From the NCBI GenBank assembly GCA_964426755.1, contig CAYRRR010000001.1, positions 1-64,000 on the forward strand: a stretch of 64,000 bases of DNA, given 5' to 3'. Within the stretch, counting starts at the first letter, position 1, and every line of letters begins with the position of its first letter. Shown here one piece after another: positions 34,308 to 40,857 of the stretch. The DNA comes from CAYRRR01 sp964426755 (lineage in GTDB: Bacteria; Patescibacteriota; Saccharimonadia; Saccharimonadales; JAGQNJ01). Under the pieces are notes generated by a model that worked only from the letters and a program-made list of their open reading frames with translations, was not told where the DNA came from and searched no databases. The translations under genes were made by a program, and so were the position numbers.

Positions 34308-34336
34308 CCTGCCAAAAGCGGGAATGGTTTTGACAG
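34308..34336. repeat. Hairpin with the recurring loop AAAAGCGGGAATGG (copy 2)
   Basis: CTGCCAAAA pairs with TTTTGACAG around GCGGGAATGG. On the minus strand a GTTTTTG follows, so it may act as a weak terminator. The loop sequence is shared with 3258 and 55429. Confidence 0.45.
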
Positions 34337-34350
34337 AAGAGGAGACAGCA

Positions 34351-34407
34351 AAATAGGGTTACCAAGAGTTTTGTCACTTGATTGCAAAACTACGCGTAAC
34401 CCTATTT
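34351..34407. other. Large perfect hairpin
   Basis: AAATAGGGTTAC pairs with GTAACCCTATTT (12 bp), with inner AGTTTTG/CAAAACT. The start of the short ORF at 34378 lies in its loop, so it could control its translation. Confidence 0.55.
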
Positions 34408-34551
34408 GTACATGCTGACGTGGTGGAACATCTCGAAAAAAGTTCACCCATCATAGAAGCAGAAATACGCAGATGGCGCTATTTACTCTGGGAAGACTAC
34501 ACAGAACATAAAAGGAAAGAGGAGAGACTAAAGAAGTCAGCTACTCCCTGA
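34378..34551 (+). CDS. Possible small helical protein (57 aa)
   Basis: TTG start, MIAKLRVTLFVHADVVEHL then SSPIIEAEIRRWRYLLW and a Lys/Glu-rich end. It is coding-like (amphipathic, low in rare residues) but has no ATG and no ribosome binding site, and sits partly in a hairpin. Low certainty. Confidence 0.35.
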   Translation: MIAKLRVTLFVHADVVEHLEKSSPIIEAEIRRWRYLLWEDYTEHKRKEERLKKSATP

Positions 34552-34573
34552 GGGTATATACCCTAGGGTAAAC

Positions 34574-35038
34574 TTATGGCGTCCAAACTGTTTGACTACC
34601 ATCACCAGACACAACATCTTTAGCTATCAAGTGTAAGTTAGAGCCTTCACCGTATAGTGTGGCAATAGTATCTGGAAACTCCTCCCTAATCCACCCCTCC
34701 CATGTTGTCCCATCAGTGCGAGGTGCAAGATTATCTAAAATTGCCGACCCAACACCAACTGCGGCATCAATATGACCTTCTGCTGCCATACTTCCTCTCA
34801 TTGAGTCTAAATCTAATCCGATTGCGCTAGCCCCATGCTCACGAATGCCATTCATTGTGTGCGTAAGTATTCTTGCTACTATCTCTCCCGGCAGCGAATC
34901 AGTTTCAAAACCAGTAAGCATTTCTGGATTTACTTCAACAGCTTTAACTCTTCGTTCTCCACGCCAGTCATCATTTACCATAGTTTCCACTACTCTATAT
35001 TTTGAATTTTGGGGTTTTTCAAAACTTTCTTCACTCAT
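34574..35038 (-). CDS. Hypothetical acidic protein
   Basis: 154 residues, no membrane segment. KYRVVETMVNDDWRGERRVKAVEVNPEML, then a helical middle (LPGEIVARILTHTMNGIREHGASAIGLDLDSMRGSMAAEGHIDAAV) and WEGWIREEFPDTIATL. Not recognised. It stands alone on the minus strand between a hydrolase and ssrA. Confidence 0.7.
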   Translation of the reverse strand: MSEESFEKPQNSKYRVVETMVNDDWRGERRVKAVEVNPEMLTGFETDSLPGEIVARILTHTMNGIREHGASAIGLDLDSMRGSMAAEGHIDAAVGVGSAILDNLAPRTDGTTWEGWIREEFPDTIATLYGEGSNLHLIAKDVVSGDGSQTVWTP

Positions 35039-35102
35039 AATAATTATTATCTTCCTCAGCGTTAATTATGCAAGCACAAGTAAATTATAGGGTGAGCTAA
35101 TG

Positions 35103-35134
35103 CAAAAACCCCTGTCAAAAATAACAGAGGTCAA
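35103..35134 (-). terminator. Terminator of the tmRNA gene
   Basis: Minus strand: ACCTCTGT, loop TATTTTTG, ACAGGGGT, then T5G. About 9 bases after the tmRNA CCA end. Confidence 0.75.
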
Positions 35135-35142
35135 AGTGCTTA

Positions 35143-35540
35143 TGGTGGAGCTGGCGGGTACTGCCCCCGCGTCCGCAAGATTATCTTGGTTAGTCGTCTA
35201 CAGGTTTAGTTCGTTTAAAAAAACTTAGAAGCGGTACATCAAAACGAACAAAAAAACACTGCTTCGCAACCCTAAGGTCTTAGTTCTCGCTATGGGTCAT
35301 AGTAAGAACCCAGCCAGAAGATATGGCGTACGCTAGAATTATCTGGCGTCAAACTAGGTACGGCTACGAGTTAAACTCGAGCTGTTGCAAAAGAAAACTG
35401 AGGTAGTGCAAAAGCACTAGCAACTGCATTCTTTACGCGAGTAAATGCGTTTGCAATTACAAAAAGTTACCATATAACGCTTAGTACGCGACCTGCTGAT
35501 CTAACCGATAAAGTCCTACGTCGAGCTTAAATTCAGCCCC
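35143..35540 (-). ncRNA. ssrA: tmRNA (ssrA)
   Basis: Rescues stalled ribosomes by trans-translation. 398 nt. The 5' end GGGGCTGA and 3' end CAGCTCCACCA form the 7-bp acceptor stem; GAATTTAAGCTCGACG stands for the tRNA-like 5' domain. The resume codon is read as GCA in GTAATTGCAAACGCA; the tag ORF is 27 codons, beginning ANAFTRVKN and ending FATARV before TAA, which sits in a CGAGTT/AACTCG hairpin. The usual ALAA ending is absent. Linear (one-piece) type, CCA encoded. Confidence 0.9.
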
Positions 35541-35778
35541 TTCGTCAGAGCCGACGCTTATGTTTCGTTTTATCTTCATAGAAGATAAAAGCTACATGTT
35601 CGCTTGACTCTTCCTCTAGCTTGTTCGAACAGTCGAGTCGAATGAATCGCCTCCTTGGTTCGACCAAGCTGAATAAATCCCGTCAGATTTACGTATACTA
35701 TTATACCAAGAAAAGGCAATAAAAACAATATGCTTATGCTTGTCATTGTACGTCTTTAGTGAGTACTATTAAGTTTGC
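35541..35778 (-). other. Leader and promoter region of ssrA
   Basis: TATAAT on the minus strand at 35700-35705 would start transcription ~150 nt before the mature 5' end; the leader has inverted repeats (TTTTATCTTC/GAAGATAAAA) and should be removed by RNase P. No gene seen. Confidence 0.5.
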
Positions 35779-36452
35779 ATGAATTTACATAGATTAAATG
35801 GTGGTAACGACTGGGACTCTATAGATCCAAGCGAACGTACACCGGTACAAAAGCTAGCAGCTAAAACTCATGGCCTTGTGACTCCCGCTCATCCTATAAC
35901 TATTGGTGGCGGGGTATTAACCGAGTACGGCCTTTCAGAAATACGAAACAAGCGTACACTTCGGGGCACGGCGCTGTTTTTAGGTGGCAAGGCTTGCGAT
36001 TTTATTGATGGTTGGGTAGCTGACAAAAGACAAGTTAAAAGCCGGGTGGGCAGAATCTTAGACCCGACATTAGACAAAATTGTGGCCTATCGCGCAAGCC
36101 AAACGCTCATGGATGAAGATATTGTGCCTGCCAGCATTGGCAATGGCTTTCTGTTGCAGAATGGTGTTAATACGGCTGCTACTTTGATTGCAACCGCTCG
36201 GGGCGTGATATCAATCCGGGTGTAGCCGGCAAGATCGCCGCTGGTTTACAGGCCACTACGATGGGTGTTTTTTGTCTTGAACGGGCTATCGCGGAGGCAC
36301 AACGGGGCGAGGTGCTGTATGAATTGCAGGGTATTCAGGACGAAATTCATCAAGCTGGGAGAGCGCTCGGTGCCGTTACTCATGTTGTCGGCGCTATTGC
36401 CAGTGCTGAATACCTAGCCATTGGCCTCTTGCCGCAACCGGAGACCTCGTAA
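35779..36452 (+). pseudogene. CDP-alcohol phosphatidyltransferase, frameshifted
   Basis: Phospholipid head-group transferase family. The motif DFIDGWVADKRQVKSRVGRILDPTLDK fits DGxxAx...GxxxDxxxD (with D instead of R after A) at ~73-99. The first frame ends at 36225; the second frame (36200-36452) continues the same protein (GRDINPGVAGKIAAGLQATTM...). Adding one G to the GGGG run at 36199-36203 restores one ~224-residue ORF. This is a homopolymer sequencing error or a recent mutation. TACTAT ends 9 bases before the ATG. Confidence 0.75.
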
Positions 36453-36546
36453 TTAACACGCAATACGGACAAACAGCAAAAAAATGGTAAAATAAGTGAC
36501 TTTAATCTTGTAAGTGATCTAGAGAAGCCATACACTTAAATCAGTT

Positions 36547-37812
36547 ATGTTTAAAACACCTAAAAATATACTGCGGGTACTGTTTGGCTCGTCAGAGTTC
36601 GAGCTGACGCCTCATGATGTTAAGAAGGCACGAGAGTATATTGATGCCTACTGGAAGCAGCTTGAGCGCTATCATCCTAAAGATGATGAAAGTTTGGTGG
36701 GCCTGCCAAAGCCGTTTTTGGTGCCCTCATATCAAGAAGGTCATGAATTTGACTACAACGAACTGTACTATTGGGACAGCTACTTTATGGTTCAAGGCAT
36801 GCTTGATCAGCACCATAAGACGCTCGTGATGGGCATATTAGAAAACCTGTTATATTTGCAGCAGCGTTTTAAGATCATCCCCAATGCATCACGACTGTAC
36901 TTAACAAGTCGATCCCAGCCACCATTTTTAACCAGCTTTATCTTTGATTTATTTGACACCTATAATTTAGATGTAAAGTGGCTAACCGATGTTATGAAGG
37001 TAGCAGAGGAGGAGTATCGGATAGTCTGGATGGGCACCCGTAAGCCTAACGCTCGACAAGTATATGCCGGTTTAAGTCGCTATTATGACTTTAATTATCT
37101 ACACGATATTGCAGAGGCTGAAAGCGGCTGGGATATGACAACTCGATTTGGCCGTAAGGCACTCAACTATTTACCGGTAGACCTCAATGCTTTGCTTTAT
37201 AAGTATGAGACTGATTTTGCACGTGCCGCTCAATTGCGTGGAGATATAGCGGTTGCAAAAAAGTGGCTTAAACAAGCTCAAATTCGCAAAAACACCATGG
37301 ATGCACTGATGTGGAATGAGATGCGCGATTTTTATTACGATTATGACTACACCAAAGAAAAGCGCGGTAATGTGAGCTCATTAGCCGGATTTTACCCGAT
37401 GTGGGCAGGTATGGTTGATCGGCAACGTGCCGCCAAGCTGGTGAAAAATTTGCGTAAGTTTGAGCAAAAGGGTGGCTTGGCAACTACAGAACCATCGACT
37501 ATTCCTATTAATTCAATCAAGCCTAACAGTCTGCCTACGCAGTGGGCATACCCTAACGGTTGGGCGCCGCTACAGTTTATTGTGATTCAGGGCCTAGAGC
37601 GTTATGGTTATCATCAAGATGCAAGGCGTATTGCTTTAAAGTGGTTAAAAAACAACCTCGATTGGTTTAATAAGCATGGTATTTTCTTAGAGAAATACAA
37701 TGTTGTCGATCCGGGTAAGCCACCGGTTAAGGGGGTGTATCCGAGTCAAACCGGGTTTGGCTGGACAAACGCTGTATTTGAGCGTCTTTGCCAAGAATAT
37801 ATAGATAAGTAG
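36547..37812 (+). CDS. Trehalase-like glycoside hydrolase (GH37)
   Basis: 421 residues, without signal peptide, so cytoplasmic. Recognised from family signatures: ELYYWDSYFMVQGML (~75-89), SRSQPPFLTSF (~118-128), AESGWDMTTRFGR (catalytic Asp region, ~196-208), QWAYPNGWAPLQFIVIQGLERYG (~335-357), EKYNVVDPG and YPSQTGFGWTNAVFE near the end. GH37 cleaves trehalose to two glucose; other (alpha/alpha)6 activities are possible. Trehalose is abundant in actinobacteria, so a host-derived sugar source is a reasonable guess. It stands alone, downstream of the lipid transferase. Confidence 0.85.
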   Translation: MFKTPKNILRVLFGSSEFELTPHDVKKAREYIDAYWKQLERYHPKDDESLVGLPKPFLVPSYQEGHEFDYNELYYWDSYFMVQGMLDQHHKTLVMGILENLLYLQQRFKIIPNASRLYLTSRSQPPFLTSFIFDLFDTYNLDVKWLTDVMKVAEEEYRIVWMGTRKPNARQVYAGLSRYYDFNYLHDIAEAESGWDMTTRFGRKALNYLPVDLNALLYKYETDFARAAQLRGDIAVAKKWLKQAQIRKNTMDALMWNEMRDFYYDYDYTKEKRGNVSSLAGFYPMWAGMVDRQRAAKLVKNLRKFEQKGGLATTEPSTIPINSIKPNSLPTQWAYPNGWAPLQFIVIQGLERYGYHQDARRIALKWLKNNLDWFNKHGIFLEKYNVVDPGKPPVKGVYPSQTGFGWTNAVFERLCQEYIDK

Positions 37813-37964
37813 TTTCGTCCGTAGCTCTGTTCTTTTGATCACTCACTCCCTGAGACTCCATCGCTCTTCTTTCTTCTTATTGCTGTAGGCCAAAAAAACG
37901 GGGTCTCAATAATAGAGTAGGAGGGAATGAATTTGCAGTTATATTACAAAAACAGAATATAAAA

Positions 37965-37994
37965 TTGACAGCTATGTTGCCAGAGGTAGATAAT
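37965..37994 (+). promoter_or_regulatory. Promoter of the WhiB-like gene
   Basis: TTGACA (37965-37970), 18-bp spacer, GATAAT (37989-37994), ending 7 bases before the ATG. Confidence 0.55.
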
Positions 37995-38001
37995 CCAAAC
38001 T

Positions 38002-38322
38002 ATGACCGAAAGTATTGAAGAGGTGAGTCGTAGACTAGAGGCTGAAAAAGCCTCTGCAGGTATGGATCCAAACCAGTTTCATCTTATATTGGAGGTTGGC
38101 AGAGGTAAAGAACTAGCAAATCAGGCCAAATTTGATGAAGCATTGCGCGTCTGTGCGCGTTGTATGGTGCGGCAAGAATGCAGAATGATTGAGAAAACAA
38201 TTAATCCGTTCAATGGTGGCGGGTTACGAATTTTTGGTGGCGAAGTTTTAGGCCTTGCCAGGAGGCAAGAACGGCTGTACAAAAAAACAATTGATCACTT
38301 AGTAGATGAGCTGGTTAGCTAG
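38002..38322 (+). CDS. WhiB-like protein lacking the first cluster cysteine
   Basis: 106 residues. EALRVCARCMVRQECR (C51, C54, C60) matches the CxxCxxxxxC half of the WhiB iron-sulfur motif, DPNQFH (~22-27) corresponds to the DPxxFF stretch before it, and LRIFGGE (~75-81) to the G(V/I)WGG turn. The N-terminal cysteine that completes the four ligands is missing, so a normal 4Fe-4S cluster is doubtful. The C-terminal basic helix (LARRQERLYKKT) would contact DNA or sigma factor. Wbl proteins are known from Actinobacteria and their phages. Leaderless-type promoter; a small Cys/His protein follows 5 bases later. Confidence 0.6.
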   Translation: MTESIEEVSRRLEAEKASAGMDPNQFHLILEVGRGKELANQAKFDEALRVCARCMVRQECRMIEKTINPFNGGGLRIFGGEVLGLARRQERLYKKTIDHLVDELVS

Positions 38323-38327
38323 ACAGT

Positions 38328-38492
38328 ATGAATTATAGCGAAGCAGTACCGTTGCCGTGCGCAGAGAAGTTGGTGTTTGATACGCAAGCACAAGCGAACG
38401 CGGCGGCTCTAGTGGCCGATCATCAACGCAACATTAAGCTTAAAAGTTATAAATGTAAGTATTGCGGTTTGTGGCATCTTGCCAGTAAGTGA
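38328..38492 (+). CDS. Small zinc-finger-like protein (54 aa)
   Basis: Starts 5 bases after the WhiB-like gene and is probably translated with it. LPCAEKLVFDTQAQANAAAL then YKCKYCGLWHLASK at the very end: C, CxxC and H are typical of a small metal-binding protein. Too short for most gene finders but clearly coding-like. Function unknown. Confidence 0.65.
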   Translation: MNYSEAVPLPCAEKLVFDTQAQANAAALVADHQRNIKLKSYKCKYCGLWHLASK

Positions 38493-38501
38493 TAATTACT
38501 T

Positions 38502-38523
38502 AACAAGTTAATTATTAACATGT
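38502..38523. promoter_or_regulatory. Operator-like palindrome similar to the MarR site
   Basis: TTAATTATTAACATGTTAAG shares TATTAACATGT with the site at 16030-16045, and is flanked by TTAACAAG upstream. It lies after the small Cys/His protein and before the pyrE 3' end; no obvious plus-strand gene follows. Confidence 0.35.
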
Positions 38524-38547
38524 TAAGTATATAAAATTCTTGGTAGT

Positions 38548-38591
38548 GCCGGTCTTTGTTGGTCTCTTGCGAGAACAAGCAGGTGACCGGC
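38548..38591 (-). terminator. Nested palindrome at the end of the pyrF-pyrE unit
   Basis: GCCGGTC pairs with GACCGGC, enclosing TTGTT/AACAA and TCTC/GAGA pairs. The following minus-strand sequence is only moderately T-rich (TTTTATAT), so it may be a terminator or a 3' stability element. Confidence 0.5.
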
Positions 38592-38621
38592 AACCTGGGA
38601 TGAGTGTTGACCTCCCTCAGA

Positions 38622-39293
38622 TCAAGACAGCAGCCTGACGTAGCCGCCAGGATAGTCAGGGTTGTCGTTGATGTACGCAGCACCATGACCGATGTCGATG
38701 ACGATTGGGACATGGTTGTCACACAGCGGACAGGCTAAGCGCGACACAGCTTCGAAATTGATGCTCGCAAGGCTTTCGAGCCGGGGCACGCCAAGATCTC
38801 GCGCTGTTACGCCACCGCGGTTGCAGACAGCGCTGACGCCAACGATCTCGCCACCGTTGCGCTCGACCTCACGCACAACCTTGGCAACGGAACCGCCGGT
38901 GGTGAGCAAATCCTCCACGATGAGGACTCGCTTGCCGCGGATCTGATCGACAAAGCCAGCCCGCTGGAAGGCGAAGTCACCATCGCCAACCTTGTCGGCC
39001 CAGGTGACCCTCACGGTTGGAAGGCTTGGGCCGACATCATCCAGGGCGAAGGCCGTGGCGTATGCCAGGGAGATGCCGCCGGTAGCCGGAGCTGCGACGG
39101 TGTCGAAGAGCACGCTGTCGTCGATGAACGGTCCCCACAGCTCTGCGCCGATATCCAGTAGCAGTCGGGTGTTGGTGAACAGCGGATCCATGTTGATGTA
39201 GCCGCTGCCGTGCTTGCCGCTCGCGTAGACGAAGTGCATGTCTGTGTAGACGGCACCTGCCTGCTCGAGCTCTTTCGCGACGTTAAGCGTCAC
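38622..39293 (-). CDS. pyrE: Orotate phosphoribosyltransferase
   Basis: Joins orotate to PRPP, giving OMP. 223 residues, normal length. PRPP loop RVLIVEDLLTTGGSVAKVV (~122-140), FVYASGKHGSGYINMDPLF near the start (substrate), TVAAPATGGISLAYA (~65-79) and a catalytic-loop-like WADKVGDGDFAF. A CPLCDNH element near the C-terminus may bind metal. GTG start with AAGGAGA six bases upstream, 15 bases after pyrF. GC-rich codons unlike the flanking genes. Confidence 0.9.
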   Translation of the reverse strand: MTLNVAKELEQAGAVYTDMHFVYASGKHGSGYINMDPLFTNTRLLLDIGAELWGPFIDDSVLFDTVAAPATGGISLAYATAFALDDVGPSLPTVRVTWADKVGDGDFAFQRAGFVDQIRGKRVLIVEDLLTTGGSVAKVVREVERNGGEIVGVSAVCNRGGVTARDLGVPRLESLASINFEAVSRLACPLCDNHVPIVIDIGHGAAYINDNPDYPGGYVRLLS

Positions 39294-39308
39294 TTGAGTC
39301 TCCTTGCT

Positions 39309-40064
39309 TTAGGCCGCAGACACGATGTCGGCGACGATCTTCTCGATGTTCTCGGCTGGGTTGCCCTTGCTGATGGGGCGACCGATGACGAGCCGGGTTG
39401 CTCCAGCTTTGATCGCCTCGCCGGGCGTCTTGGTTCGCGCCTGGTCGTCCGGTGGTGAATCCGGCAGGCGGATGCCCGGGGTGTTGATGCTGATGGCGGT
39501 GCCGAACTCGTCGACGATGGCCTGCGCTTCCTCGGGCGAGCACACCACATCGGTGAACCCGCAGTCGATCAGCAGGTTGGTGTACCAGAGGACCTGGTCG
39601 ATCGGCGTTCGTTCGTTGAACTCGGCCTCGATCGTGTCGTCGTCCTTGCTGGTCAGCACCGTCACGCCACACGGCAGCGTCCCCGCTTCACGGCAGAGCT
39701 CGGCGAACTGCTTGAGCGCGTCGAGGTCCTTCAGGGTGGTCTCGGGTGTGAACTCGAAACGTCCGTTCGAACAGGCTCCGGCCATGATGTTGAGCATCCA
39801 TGGCCTGGCTGCGAGCTCGACCTCGGTCAGGTCGAAGATCTTCGAGGGCACCTCGATGAGCTTGGCATCGTTGAAGACCCGGAAACCTTGCTCGGTGAGG
39901 TGCTCGATGGGCCTGTCGCCGTGCTTGCGCACGAACAGCCGATCAAGCTTGACCTGCCGCAGACCGGTCATCTGCACGAGTAGGTCGTAGAGCACAGGTG
40001 GTGAAACACCGTCGGCGCTCCAGATGATCCGGTCGAGAGCTTCCTCTCGAGTCATGGTTGTCAT
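39309..40064 (-). CDS. pyrF: Orotidine 5'-phosphate decarboxylase-like protein
   Basis: Decarboxylates OMP to UMP. 251 residues from ATG 40064 (MTTMTREEALDRI), chosen for CTGGAGGGA upstream. Family signs: VVCSPEEAQ (~172-180), NTPGIRLPDSPPDDQARTKTPGEAIKAGATRLVIGRPI (~197-234). The catalytic tetrad region reads FNDAKLIEVPSKI, where the usual DxKxxD has Glu in the last place. It is first in a two-gene unit with pyrE, the last two steps of UMP synthesis; no other pyr genes are here, so orotate may come from outside or from genes elsewhere. GC-rich codons. Confidence 0.8.
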   Translation of the reverse strand: MTTMTREEALDRIIWSADGVSPPVLYDLLVQMTGLRQVKLDRLFVRKHGDRPIEHLTEQGFRVFNDAKLIEVPSKIFDLTEVELAARPWMLNIMAGACSNGRFEFTPETTLKDLDALKQFAELCREAGTLPCGVTVLTSKDDDTIEAEFNERTPIDQVLWYTNLLIDCGFTDVVCSPEEAQAIVDEFGTAISINTPGIRLPDSPPDDQARTKTPGEAIKAGATRLVIGRPISKGNPAENIEKIVADIVSAA

Positions 40065-40237
40065 GTTCCCTCCAGGGGATGGTTGGGTCGGATTGTTAAA
40101 GGACAAAACACACTAGTCCTAAGCGGCAATTATACCTAAACGAGGCATCATAACCATGACAGTTTTACCATTAATCAAAATTTACTTACAATGAGTTATA
40201 TGGGTATTGAAGCGGGTATAAAAAGGCAGGCAGTATA

Positions 40238-40735
40238 ATGCCAGCGGTTTCAGCGGGATTATTGTTGTATCGGCGCAAAAATGGGCGTTTGGAGTTTTTA
40301 TTAGCGCATAACGGCGGTCCGTTTTTTAAGAATAAAGATAAAGGTTTTTGGACGATTCCGAAAGGCATGATAGAAGAGAATGAAGACGAGTTAACGGCTG
40401 CCAAGCGTGAATTTAAAGAAGAAACAGGTCACGAAGCGCCAGACGGTGACTATCAGCCAATTGGTACCGTAAAGCAAAAAAATAATAAAATTGTGCATGC
40501 GTGGGCGGTTGAGGCTGATTTTGACGCGTCAAAAATCAAAAGTAACACCTTTGAAACCGAATGGCCACCGCGCTCAGGCCGCATGCAAACCTTTCCGGAG
40601 ATGGACCGGGTGGGGTGGTTTTCTGCCAGCCAGGCCAAAGAAAAGGCCAACGAGGCCCAGAGGGCGTTTATTGACCGAGTTATCGAGCTATTAGGCGGCA
40701 ACACGGGTGAAGCAGAGCAGACAGCCTTGCTTTAA
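40238..40735 (+). CDS. Nudix hydrolase
   Basis: 165 residues. SAGLLLYRRKNGRLEFLLAHNGGP, TIPKGMIEENEDELTAAKREFKEETGHEAP (Nudix box ~49-71, REFKEETG) and a tail with WFSASQAKEKANEAQRAFIDRV. This is the MutT-like/diadenosine-type layout with WTIPKG before the box. Substrate not deducible. It is followed by metG with its own promoter. Confidence 0.88.
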   Translation: MPAVSAGLLLYRRKNGRLEFLLAHNGGPFFKNKDKGFWTIPKGMIEENEDELTAAKREFKEETGHEAPDGDYQPIGTVKQKNNKIVHAWAVEADFDASKIKSNTFETEWPPRSGRMQTFPEMDRVGWFSASQAKEKANEAQRAFIDRVIELLGGNTGEAEQTALL

Positions 40736-40740
40736 GGTGT

Positions 40741-40746
40741 TATAAT
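40741..40746 (+). promoter_or_regulatory. -10 box TATAAT of the metG transcript
   Basis: Ends 6 bases before the ATG of the leader ORF at 40753, so the transcript should begin at that start codon. Confidence 0.55.
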
Positions 40747-40752
40747 GTGGAT

Positions 40753-40797
40753 ATGACAACACGTGTGAATAAATTCAACATGCGCATGATGCCCTAG
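40753..40797 (+). CDS. Methionine-rich leader peptide upstream of metG
   Basis: Fourteen codons, MTTRVNKFNMRMMP, with three Met codons (ATGCGCATGATG) just before the stop. The stop codon lies in the loop of a GCCC/GGGC hairpin followed by TTTCTTTC. The layout is that of a ribosome-mediated attenuator: stalling at Met codons when charged tRNA-Met is short would affect the hairpin. It precedes methionyl-tRNA synthetase by 60 bases. Confidence 0.5.
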   Translation: MTTRVNKFNMRMMP

Positions 40798-40811
40798 GCG
40801 GGCTTTCTTTC
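40791..40811 (+). terminator. Possible attenuator hairpin before metG
   Basis: GCCC, loop TAGGC, GGGC, then TTTCTTTC. The stem is only 4-5 bp, so alone it is weak; its value comes from the leader peptide that ends in it. Confidence 0.35.
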
Positions 40812-40857
40812 TATTTACTAACACGCTTATTTCTCTACAATTAACTAAAGGACAGCT

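Noticed and set aside
34378..34551. Toxin-antitoxin pair with the 34574 gene
   Set aside because: The genes are convergent, not in an operon, and neither has a recognisable toxin or antitoxin motif.
39325..39990. 221-codon plus-strand ORF
   Set aside because: Antisense shadow of pyrF, which has clear family motifs.
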